From NCBI GenBank assembly GCA_947463785.1, contig CANHRG010000003.1, positions 124,001 through 188,000 on the forward strand: DNA of 64,000 nucleotides, read 5' to 3'. This document shows, piece after piece, positions 1 to 7,196 of the stretch (position 1 is its first letter; each line of letters starts with the position of its first letter). The notes below the pieces were generated by a model. That model was given only the letters and a program-made list of their open reading frames with translations, ran no database searches and was not told the origin of the DNA. The translations under genes and the position numbers were made by a program. This DNA is from Sphingobacteriaceae bacterium (GTDB lineage: Bacteria > Bacteroidota > Bacteroidia > Sphingobacteriales > Sphingobacteriaceae).

Positions 1-1316
1 ACAATGTACGACGAATGAATATCGGTTTTATCGGCCAATAAGCCTTGTAAAGGCGGAATAATTGCACCACCCAAAATCATCATGATTAAAAAAGCCGAAC
101 CCTGACCGGTGTACTTGCCCAAACCCGTAATCGATAAGGCAAAAATACATGGCCACATAATGGAGCAACACAAACCACCACTAATAAAAGCATAAAGAGC
201 TATCTGACCGGTAGTCAATAAGCCAATCAACATGGCGGCAGCGCCCAGTAAACCAAAAACCAGTAAGGTTTTAGCCGGTTTCTCTTGTCCAAAGAAAAAG
301 CCCAATACCAAAACGGCAATGCAAAGCGCATACACATACAAATTGCTCACCTCGTTACCTCGTAAATGGTTCACCAGTAAAATTAAAGCGAAAGCAATAA
401 AAGGAACCAATACGGTTAGAATATTCTTTGCAGATTTAGACAAACTGAAAGCGCTAATGGCACCCGTCCAACGGCCAATCATCAAACTACCCCAATACAA
501 GGAAATAAATTGCGAAATGTGCGACTCGTCATAACCTCCAAACTCAGGTAATTTCAGTAAGGCACCCATATTACTCTGAATCGTAACCTCAACCCCCACA
601 TACACAAAAATGGCCAACATGCCCCACTTCAATTGTGGAAAGTTTAAAGCACCCAAGCCTGGCTCAAAAGCCTCATCAGAAGTTACGCTAGGCAGTTTAG
701 AAACCGCGAAGAAAATAGCCACGGCTAAAAACACACCGGCCAAAATCAGGTATAAAGTAGTAATTGAAGTAATCGAAGCTTCCTGAGCCCCACTTACCGA
801 GCCAAACAGCACAATACTCACAATCAGTGGACCCAATAAAGTTCCAAAAGAATTCACCCCACCAGCCAAGTTCAAACGGTGAGCGCCTCCTGCCGGATCA
901 CCCAGAGCAACCACAAAAGGCTGAGCAGCCGTTTGCTGTAACGAAAAGCCCAAGGCAATCACAAAGAAACTAGTTAGTATAAATGCAAATGAACCCGATT
1001 GTACCGCCGGAATAATTGAAAGCGCACCCACAATAGAAATGAGTAATCCATAAATAATACCCTTCTTATACCCTATTTTATTCAGAATATCTACCCGGGT
1101 AGCCTGAGAAGCGAAATACAAAATCAGCGAGCCGATAAAATAACCCCCATAAAAAGTAAAATCAATCAGTTGCGACTCAAATTGCGTTAAATTAAAATGT
1201 GTTTTACAAAAAGGGATAAAAATACCGTTCGATGCGGCCACGAATCCCCAAAAGAAAAATACAGTAATCAGCGTATACAAAGCGGTACCGTAATTTTTTG
1301 ATGTGTTGGTTTGCAT
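1..1316 (-). CDS. Sugar MFS transporter, FucP/GluP-like (3' end cut by window edge)
   Basis: The frame is open from an ATG at 1316-1314 to the left edge, giving 438 codons without a stop, so the end of the protein is missing. It is a very hydrophobic 12-helix-type protein. The start region reads [20 protein letters not shown], followed by [18 protein letters not shown]. Further on are [14 protein letters not shown] and [14 protein letters not shown], which match the conserved segments of the fucose/glucose/galactose:H+ symporter family (FucP and GluP). The predicted role is proton-coupled uptake of a monosaccharide across the inner membrane; the substrate cannot be read from sequence. The family is about 410-470 residues, so only a short tail is lost. 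It is divergent from the LysE-family gene, with 134 bp between them. Family call is firm, substrate unknown. Confidence 0.85.
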   Translation of the reverse strand, partial: MQTNTSKNYGTALYTLITVFFFWGFVAASNGIFIPFCKTHFNLTQFESQLIDFTFYGGYFIGSLILYFASQATRVDILNKIGYKKGIIYGLLISIVGALSIIPAVQSGSFAFILTSFFVIALGFSLQQTAAQPFVVALGDPAGGAHRLNLAGGVNSFGTLLGPLIVSIVLFGSVSGAQEASITSITTLYLILAGVFLAVAIFFAVSKLPSVTSDEAFEPGLGALNFPQLKWGMLAIFVYVGVEVTIQSNMGALLKLPEFGGYDESHISQFISLYWGSLMIGRWTGAISAFSLSKSAKNILTVLVPFIAFALILLVNHLRGNEVSNLYVYALCIAVLVLGFFFGQEKPAKTLLVFGLLGAAAMLIGLLTTGQIALYAFISGGLCCSIMWPCIFALSITGLGKYTGQGSAFLIMMILGGAIIPPLQGLLADKTDIHSSYI

Positions 1317-1450
1317 AATTGGATAAGGTCTTTTTTGTGTAGCACTAACATAACTATTTTTTAAAGAAAAGAACAACTCATATCAAATAGAGAAAACTTT
1401 GTAGTAGTTTCTCTGCATAAAATCAGATATTAGCTTAATCAATTGCACAA

Positions 1451-2077
1451 ATGGAAGTCATCATTTCTGGCATAGGTATGGGTATTGTGCTCTCGTTTCT
1501 CACGGGACCAGTATTCTTCGCCCTGATCAAAACCAGTATCGAGAAAGGCTTCTATTCAGGTATGGCTTTGGCTGCAGGCGTAGTAATTGCCGATGCCGGC
1601 TACGTAGCCCTCAGCCTGTATGGCTCCAGTTACCTCAAACCCGATAGCGCCTATTTAAACTACATCGGTTATGCCGGAGCAGCCATACTAATGAGCATTG
1701 GCATATTTTACCTGTTTAAAAAGGTGAGCATAAGCTACGAGCCCAGCACTTCCAAAACCAAGAAATTAGGTTACTTTTTAAAAGGATTTGCGATGTGCGT
1801 ATTCAACCCCTCGCTGCTACTGTATTGGGTCAGTGTAACCAGTGGGGTCATTTCTATCGCCGGAGGGTTCAACCCGAAAATTATTCTGCCTTTCTTTGCA
1901 TCAATTTTGCTTACCCAATTTAGCCTCGATACCTTGAAAGCCTATTTTGCCAATAAACTGCGCAAACGGATTACTGAGCAAACTTTACTTCGCCTCAACC
2001 GTATAGCCGGAGGCCTGATCATCATTTTTGCGCTACACCTCATTTACAGTTTGGTGTTTACGCATACACTGATTTAA
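1451..2077 (+). CDS. LysE/RhtB-family amino-acid exporter
   Basis: This 208-residue integral membrane protein has about six hydrophobic segments. The N-terminal stretch GIVLSFLTGPVFFALIKTSI (about residues 10-29) is the hallmark of LysE/RhtB translocators, in which a G-P motif lies in the first helix. The family exports amino acids or related small molecules from the cytoplasm, and the length is normal (about 200-210). The substrate is not predictable. The gene stands alone, and its stop overlaps by 4 bp the stop of the PurF-like gene on the other strand, so the two are convergent with no room for a dedicated terminator between them. Confidence 0.8.
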   Translation: MEVIISGIGMGIVLSFLTGPVFFALIKTSIEKGFYSGMALAAGVVIADAGYVALSLYGSSYLKPDSAYLNYIGYAGAAILMSIGIFYLFKKVSISYEPSTSKTKKLGYFLKGFAMCVFNPSLLLYWVSVTSGVISIAGGFNPKIILPFFASILLTQFSLDTLKAYFANKLRKRITEQTLLRLNRIAGGLIIIFALHLIYSLVFTHTLI

Positions 2078-3972
2078 TACGCACGCTGATTTTTACCCTC
2101 TACCCAGTTCATAAAAGCCTGGTTCACCACCTTATTACCACCCGGCGTAGGATAATTACCCGAAAAATACCAATCGCCCAAATGATTAGGGCAGGCCGTA
2201 TGTAAATTATCAAGCGTTTGGTAAATCAGCTCAACCTCAGCCTCAATGGCTGGCGGAGTAACAATTTTAGCAATACGGGCCGAAATTTGCGCATCAGTAA
2301 ACGGTGCATAAATGGCCTTAACCAAATTTTCTTCCTTCAAACGGTCAGCAGTCTTACGCTTCAAACACTCCTGATACACCTCCTGAATCAAGCCTTCCTT
2401 GCCTTGCTCTTTCAATAAGGAAATAGCCGCCTCAAAAGCCACAAATTCACCCAGTCTAGACATGTCAATACCGTAACAATCCGGATAACGAATTTGCGGA
2501 GCCGACGATACCACAATAATTTTTTTAGGATGCAAGCGATCCAACATGCGCAAAATACTTTGCTTCAAGGTAGTTCCACGCACAATCGAATCGTCCAGCA
2601 CCACCAGCGTGTCGGCTGGCTGAATCACGCCATAGGTTGTATCGTAAACATGCGCCACCATATCCTGGCGATCGGCATCCTGTGTAATAAACGTACGCAG
2701 CTTAGCATCCTTCAAAGCAATTTTTTCTACCCTCGGTGCCAAATTCAACACCCGCTCCAATTCCGCATCACTAATTTTATCGCTGCGGTTCAGCAAAGCC
2801 TCCCGTTGTTTACTATGGATAAACTCATAAACCCCTTCTACCATACCGTAAAAGGCCACCTCTGCCGTATTTGGAATGAACGAAAACACCGTACGTTCCA
2901 AATCACCCTGCACCGCATCCAAAATTTGTGGACACAATAAGCGACCCAATTGCTTACGCTCCTGGTAAATAGCCGCATCGCTACCACGAGAAAAATAAAT
3001 CCGCTCAAACGAACACGAGCGTTGCTCTTCCGGTTCACGGAACAGTTCTTCGCTGATGTGCCCATTCTTTTTCGCAATTAAAGCGTGGCCCGGCTTAATC
3101 TCTTTCACCACGTCTAAAGGCACATTAAAGGCCGTTTGTATAGCAGGTCGCTCCGAAGCTACCACCAGCACTTCCTCATCGTGATAGTAAAATGCCGGAC
3201 GAATTCCCGCCGGATCACGCATTACAAAAGCATCGCCATGCCCAAAAATTCCCTGAATGGTATAACCACCGTCCCAGGTTTTGGCCGAGCGGCGTAAAAT
3301 AGTAGCTACATCCAATTGCTCAGCAATCCGATGCGTAATGTCTACATTACTTAAACCCTTAGGCTTCAGCTCATCAAAAATTGCTTGATTCTCCTCATCC
3401 AAAAAATGACCTATTTTCTCCAATACCGTAACCGTATCTGCCTGCTCCTTCGGGTGTTGGCCAAGCTCATACAACTGCTCCAACAACTCATCCACATTGG
3501 TCATGTTAAAATTGCCCGAAATCACCAGATTACGCGTCATCCAGTTGTTCTGACGTAAAAACGGGTGGCAGGCCTCAATGCTGTTCTTACCATGTGTACC
3601 ATAACGCAAATGGCCCATGAGCACTTCGCCGGTAAAACTGACGTTTTGCTTGAGCCATTCTGCATCCTTCATTTTCTCAGGGTCATGCTGCTGAATGTCG
3701 ACGAACTTCTTTTGCACATACTCAAAAATTTCCGACACCGCCTTCGAACCCATCGCCCGGTACCGACTTATGTAGCGGTTCCCCGGTTTCATATCCAGCT
3801 TAATGGTGGCAATACCGGCCCCATCTTGGCCCCGGTTATGCTGCTTCTCCATCAGCAAATACAGCTTGTTCAGGCCGTACAAAGACGTGCCATATTTTTC
3901 CTGGTAATACGTTAAAGGCTTTAACAAACGAATGAGGGCAATACCGCACTCATGTTTAATTTGGTCGCTCAT
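2074..3972 (-). CDS. PurF-like class II glutamine amidotransferase / phosphoribosyltransferase
   Basis: The N-terminal half is a class II glutaminase: the likely nucleophile is Cys9 in HECGIA, with RGQDGAG and GHLRYGTHG following. The C-terminal half is a type I phosphoribosyltransferase with a PRPP loop, TLVVLDDSIVRGTT, near residue 460. The architecture is that of amidophosphoribosyltransferase, which makes phosphoribosylamine from PRPP and glutamine in the first step of purine synthesis. At about 632 residues it is longer than ordinary PurF (about 470-505), and there are insertions between the domains, so it may be a paralogue with a different acceptor. An ATG at 3993 exists, but the only good -7 element (3991-3998) overlaps it. 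The start at 3972 is therefore preferred and leaves an eight-residue propeptide before Cys9. Glutaminase plus PRTase is clear; true PurF function is inferred. Confidence 0.75.
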   Translation of the reverse strand: MSDQIKHECGIALIRLLKPLTYYQEKYGTSLYGLNKLYLLMEKQHNRGQDGAGIATIKLDMKPGNRYISRYRAMGSKAVSEIFEYVQKKFVDIQQHDPEKMKDAEWLKQNVSFTGEVLMGHLRYGTHGKNSIEACHPFLRQNNWMTRNLVISGNFNMTNVDELLEQLYELGQHPKEQADTVTVLEKIGHFLDEENQAIFDELKPKGLSNVDITHRIAEQLDVATILRRSAKTWDGGYTIQGIFGHGDAFVMRDPAGIRPAFYYHDEEVLVVASERPAIQTAFNVPLDVVKEIKPGHALIAKKNGHISEELFREPEEQRSCSFERIYFSRGSDAAIYQERKQLGRLLCPQILDAVQGDLERTVFSFIPNTAEVAFYGMVEGVYEFIHSKQREALLNRSDKISDAELERVLNLAPRVEKIALKDAKLRTFITQDADRQDMVAHVYDTTYGVIQPADTLVVLDDSIVRGTTLKQSILRMLDRLHPKKIIVVSSAPQIRYPDCYGIDMSRLGEFVAFEAAISLLKEQGKEGLIQEVYQECLKRKTADRLKEENLVKAIYAPFTDAQISARIAKIVTPPAIEAEVELIYQTLDNLHTACPNHLGDWYFSGNYPTPGGNKVVNQAFMNWVEGKNQRAY

Positions 3973-3990
3973 GTGAGATGAATGAGCTAA

Positions 3991-3998
3991 CAAATTTA
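3991..3998 (-). promoter_or_regulatory. -7 promoter element for the PurF-like gene
   Basis: On the minus strand this reads TAAATTTG, an exact match to the Bacteroidota -7 consensus TAnnTTTG. Transcription should begin about 3-5 nt downstream, near 3987, leaving a leader of about 15 nt to the ATG at 3972 and excluding the longer ATG at 3993. No convincing -33 TTG is seen at the usual distance. Confidence 0.5.
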
Positions 3999-4008
3999 AA
4001 ATTTTATT

Positions 4009-4130
4009 GCGGAAAGCAGGTATAAAAAACGAGTTGACTCAAAAACCTACACCTTCCTGCCCCGCTTTCCGCTCATACGCCACCAGCCTTAGCCTGCAGG
4101 CCGGTATCCGCTGCAATCGGGTTTAGGCAC
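4009..4130. repeat. Palindrome-bearing intergenic element, possibly a dispersed repeat
   Basis: This lies in the gap of about 238 bp between the PurF-like and TonB-domain genes. A 9-bp perfect inverted repeat (GCGGAAAGC at 4009-4017, GCTTTCCGC at 4064-4072) is followed by a 10-bp palindrome GCCTGCAGGC at 4092-4101 and the segment TATCCGCTGCAATCGGG. The block is visibly more G+C-rich than the flanking A/T-rich spacer and has no ORF. From general memory it resembles intergenic elements that recur in Sphingobacteriaceae genomes, but only one copy is present here, so repeat status is inference. Nothing else is seen in the gap apart from the promoter element at 3991 and a seven-codon ORF at 4191. 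Confidence 0.4.
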
Positions 4131-4210
4131 ATTGTTTCCGAAAAAATTCGAATTAGCTCAAACAAAAATTAGGCTTTCGTACTTGTAGCTATGAAAAAAA
4201 GAAAAAGCCT

Positions 4211-5047
4211 ATGAAAAAAATAGTAATAACAATCAGTGTAGTTGCACAATTCTCTTTAGTGGCCAACGGACAAGAGATTAAGAAGAGAACTACAAATTTA
4301 AACCCATTCAGAACCGAAGAGTTTCATGTACTCAAGTCAGATAAAAAAGTAAAACACGGTCCATACCGCATAACAACCAATCACAACAAAGTACTTGTAG
4401 AAGAAGGATTTTATAAACTTGGGAAAAAAGATAGTTTATGGAAACGAACACAAGACGGACATATTCACAAAATAGGCTATTACAAGGACGATTTAATGCA
4501 TGGCACTTGGATAACCTATGGTAACATTTACGATGAAAAGCCATTTTTAAGAGATAGCGGCACTTATGCCATGGGGAATAAAACAGGAATCTGGAAATAC
4601 AATAACCTGGATGGGAAACCAGAGTTGATTTATAACTACGACAATAAAGAAGTTATTTTTCAAAAACAAGATACCTTAGAACACTTAATTGTAGTGGGAA
4701 AAGATACTTTAGTTACGACCTTAGAAAACAGCCCTGTTTATTTGGATGGAGGTGACCAATTTTACTACACGCTAACAACTAACCTTAGATTCCCCAACAG
4801 TGTATTTGAAAAAACAAAAGGAATTAAGACAAAGTATTACATCTCCTTCTATGTTTCTGAGAATGGGGAAATGGAAGAAATCCGATCATTAGGCAGAGAA
4901 AATGCTGACTTAACCCAACTGGCAATCATAGCCTTGGAAGCAACCCGCAAAAGTAAATGGCTGCCGGGCCGTTATCAAGGTAAGTCAGTTAGAACGCAAG
5001 TCATCATCCCTTTTGAATTTACCAACAAGGGTATCTTACCAAGATAA
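4211..5047 (+). CDS. TonB C-terminal-domain protein with MORN-like repeats
   Basis: This 278-residue secreted or periplasmic protein has the signal sequence MKKIVITISVVAQFSLVANG. Residues of about 50-150 contain repeated G-x-Y/W units (HGPYRITTN, EEGFYKLGKKDSLW, HGTWITYGN, KTGIWKYNN) of the MORN/YwqK type. Residues of about 195-275 resemble the TonB C-terminal fold, ending in KSKWLPGRYQGKSVRTQVII and PFEF. There is no N-terminal membrane anchor followed by a proline-rich spacer as in a classical energy-transducing TonB, so it is more likely one of the Bacteroidota periplasmic proteins that carry this domain, with unknown function. A seven-codon ORF ends in an ATGA overlap with its start. Domain call fairly good, role unknown. 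Confidence 0.6.
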   Translation: MKKIVITISVVAQFSLVANGQEIKKRTTNLNPFRTEEFHVLKSDKKVKHGPYRITTNHNKVLVEEGFYKLGKKDSLWKRTQDGHIHKIGYYKDDLMHGTWITYGNIYDEKPFLRDSGTYAMGNKTGIWKYNNLDGKPELIYNYDNKEVIFQKQDTLEHLIVVGKDTLVTTLENSPVYLDGGDQFYYTLTTNLRFPNSVFEKTKGIKTKYYISFYVSENGEMEEIRSLGRENADLTQLAIIALEATRKSKWLPGRYQGKSVRTQVIIPFEFTNKGILPR

Positions 5048-5115
5048 AAAGCTATGGTAATGTAAACACCCCTACCAACTAAGCATTGCAAACCTCTTTA
5101 GAAAAAAAAATAAAA

Positions 5116-5922
5116 CTAAGACCAGATGTTGTGCTGTTTCAGGTGAATTTTCTCACCAAAAAAGAGCTTGGTACTCTTTTCAAATGAAGGTGTATAGTCT
5201 GAAACGTAGAATTGGTGGCGTTTAGGCTCAGTAGCATTCAGTAAATCCAAATCCTTGAGCCTTTGCTGCACATACTGCGCCACAATTTCGGCCGTATTGA
5301 TAATTTTCACAGTTTTCTTGTAGTATTCCTCAATTTCGGGCTTAATCAGCGGGTAATGCGTACAGGCCAGTATCAGGCTATCAATAGTTTTGAGCTTAGG
5401 CGAAGAGAGGTACGAATTGATCACCGTTTTACTGATGGTATTGCTAAAAAAACCTTCCTCAATCATGGGAGCCAGCAAAGGAGTAGGCAATGACTTTACC
5501 ACCAATTGGGGCTTTATTGCGTTGATTTTGCGGGCATACACATCGGTTTTGATGGTAGCTTTGGTACCAATTACCCCAATACTGCGGAGTTCCGGCTGAT
5601 GCACCACATAATCTACCACCGGGTCGATCACATTGATAACCGGAATCTGGTCGCCCAAAAAATCTACCAAATCCTGATAAGCCAGTGAAGAAGCCGTATT
5701 ACAAGCAATTACAATCAGCTTACACTGCTTATCCAGCAGAAACTTACCAATCTTTAAACTGAAATACTTGATCGCTTCCGGCGATTTATCGCCATAAGGC
5801 AAATGGGCCGTATCGCCAAAATAAATCAACTCCTCCTTAGGCAAAAGCTGATGAATGGCGCTGGCCACGGTTAGTCCGCCAATGCCCGAATCGAAAATGC
5901 CTATAGGTAAGTTAGAACTCAT
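5116..5922 (-). CDS. murI: Glutamate racemase
   Basis: This 268-residue protein interconverts L- and D-glutamate, supplying D-Glu to MurD in the cytoplasm. The N-terminal FDSGIGGLTV (from residue 10), YFGDTAHLPYG, the first catalytic cysteine C74 in ACNTASS and the second C187 in LACTHYP are all present, and the length is normal. It is the last gene of the bamA cluster but is separated from the upstream ompH gene by a strong hairpin (5934-5967). It may therefore be transcribed in part from its own promoter; a CATTTTTG stretch directly after the hairpin is one mismatch from a -7 element. Confidence 0.96.
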   Translation of the reverse strand: MSSNLPIGIFDSGIGGLTVASAIHQLLPKEELIYFGDTAHLPYGDKSPEAIKYFSLKIGKFLLDKQCKLIVIACNTASSLAYQDLVDFLGDQIPVINVIDPVVDYVVHQPELRSIGVIGTKATIKTDVYARKINAIKPQLVVKSLPTPLLAPMIEEGFFSNTISKTVINSYLSSPKLKTIDSLILACTHYPLIKPEIEEYYKKTVKIINTAEIVAQYVQQRLKDLDLLNATEPKRHQFYVSDYTPSFEKSTKLFFGEKIHLKQHNIWS

Positions 5923-5933
5923 TTAAAACAAAA

Positions 5934-5967
5934 ATGCGAAGTCAAATATGGTAATTTGACTTCGCAT
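5934..5967 (-). terminator. Hairpin terminator between ompH and murI
   Basis: A 14-bp perfect inverted repeat (5934-5947 with 5954-5967) has a 6-nt loop. On the minus strand it is followed by TTTTTGTTTT. This is a classical Rho-independent terminator for the bamA-ompH-ompH transcript. Confidence 0.75.
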
Positions 5968-5988
5968 AAAAAATTATTTAAGCCTTGC

Positions 5989-6609
5989 TTATTTTTTCTT
6001 AGGCGCAGGAGCGGCAGGTTTTGCCGGTGTAGCTGCTGGGGTAGTAGCCGGAGCTGCAGCCGGTGCAGCAGGCGCAGCGGTTGCCGCTAATTTTGCTTTA
6101 ACTACCTCAATAATATCTTCACCGCCATCAAAGTAAACCACACCTGGCTGAGAAACATCAAATACGTACGCATAGCCTTTTTCTTTAGCTACTTGTTTTA
6201 CCGCTTTTTCAGCTCTTTCAAATACAGGCTGGTACAGTTCAGAACGTTTGGCATTCAATTCCTCTTCTGCTTTTTGTTGTGTTTCAGTAATACGCTTTTC
6301 CATATCCTGAATCTCTTTACCTAAAGCTTCTAACTCTTTGCCCAACGATTCTTTATTTGCTTCGCTCAGGTTTTTGTATTTATCCTGATAAACGGCAATT
6401 TTTTTCTGGCGCTCTGCGTCCATCTGCTCTAAAGCGGTCTGCTTAGTTTTTGCATAGGCTTGAAAATTAGCATCGGCCGTTTTCATTTCAGGCATAGACT
6501 GCAGCAAATCGCTGGAATTGATATGGGCAAATTTTTGCTGTGCGTTTACGTAAGAAGCGGCAAAGCTCATTCCAATTGCCAGGATAACTACTTTAATTGA
6601 ATTTTTCAT
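5989..6609 (-). CDS. OmpH/Skp-family periplasmic chaperone with Ala/Pro-rich tail
   Basis: This 206-residue protein has a signal peptide (MKNSIKVVILAIGMSFAASY, then VNAQ) and a long charged coiled coil of about residues 35-140, typical of Skp/OmpH. Skp holds unfolded outer-membrane proteins in the periplasm for the BAM complex. The segment VAKEKGYAYVFDVSQPGVVY matches the conserved body domain. The last 40 or so residues are a low-complexity Ala/Pro/Thr/Lys tail (repeated AAPA units) ending in KKK, which is not part of the Skp fold. It lies directly after another OmpH paralogue and bamA, which supports the chaperone role. Confidence 0.85.
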   Translation of the reverse strand: MKNSIKVVILAIGMSFAASYVNAQQKFAHINSSDLLQSMPEMKTADANFQAYAKTKQTALEQMDAERQKKIAVYQDKYKNLSEANKESLGKELEALGKEIQDMEKRITETQQKAEEELNAKRSELYQPVFERAEKAVKQVAKEKGYAYVFDVSQPGVVYFDGGEDIIEVVKAKLAATAAPAAPAAAPATTPAATPAKPAAPAPKKK

Positions 6610-6655
6610 CTTGATATACTATGGTTAATTATTTACGATGTTACTAAAGATTTTA

Positions 6656-7186
6656 TTATTTAGCAAATGTACCGGGCTTGTATCCCAGGCGTACAATTAC
6701 GTCATTGCTTTTATCTAAACGAGTATTGGCAAACAGCATGGTTACCTCGCTGTTTTTGTCAAAAACCACATCCAGTTGTTGATCTTCGGCTAAAGCCCGT
6801 ATGGCTTTGGCCACCCGCTCTTGTATGGGTTTAATTAGGCGTGAGCGTTGTTGAAATAACTCTCCCTCAAAGCCAAATTTTTGACGCTGAAACTCTTTAG
6901 CCTCCTTCTCTTTGTCCATAATCTCTGTTTCGCGACGTTTACGCATATCGTCTGTTAAGAGCACTTGGTCTGCCTGATAGGCTTTGTATAATTTTTCGAT
7001 ATCTACAAACCGAGCATCCACTTCTTTCTGCCATTGCTCGGAAAGCGCATCCAATTGCTTTTGCGCAGAGTTGTACTCCGGAATATGCTTAAGGATGTAT
7101 TCACTATCTACGTAAACGAAACGCTGGGCTTTGGCAGCAAAACTAACTGCCAGGAGCATCAGTAAACTAACTACTATTTTTTTCAT
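6656..7186 (-). CDS. OmpH/Skp-family periplasmic chaperone
   Basis: About 176 residues from the ATG at 7186; an upstream ATG at 7210 would overlap the bamA stop and precede the signal peptide unnaturally. The signal sequence is MKKIVVSLLMLLAVSFAAKA. The mature part is a charged coiled coil (QKQLDALSEQWQKEVDARF and onward), then the conserved body segment IRALAEDQQLDVVFDKNSEV. It should chaperone outer-membrane proteins in the periplasm. It begins 10 bp after bamA, so co-expression is nearly certain. Two tandem OmpH genes after bamA is a usual Bacteroidota arrangement. Confidence 0.87.
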   Translation of the reverse strand: MKKIVVSLLMLLAVSFAAKAQRFVYVDSEYILKHIPEYNSAQKQLDALSEQWQKEVDARFVDIEKLYKAYQADQVLLTDDMRKRRETEIMDKEKEAKEFQRQKFGFEGELFQQRSRLIKPIQERVAKAIRALAEDQQLDVVFDKNSEVTMLFANTRLDKSNDVIVRLGYKPGTFAK

Positions 7187-7196
7187 GTTGTAAAGA

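Noticed and set aside
232-534. Plus-strand 100-codon ORF
   Set aside because: It lies wholly inside the minus-strand sugar MFS gene; the minus frame has clear family motifs and this frame has none.
1317-1450. Promoter elements in the MFS/LysE divergent gap
   Set aside because: No sequence matching TAnnTTTG at a sensible distance on either strand; only partial matches such as CTATTTG.
2494-2940. Plus-strand 148-codon ORF opposite the PurF-like gene
   Set aside because: Shadow frame of a conserved enzyme; the translation is rich in His, Arg and Gln and has no domain signature.
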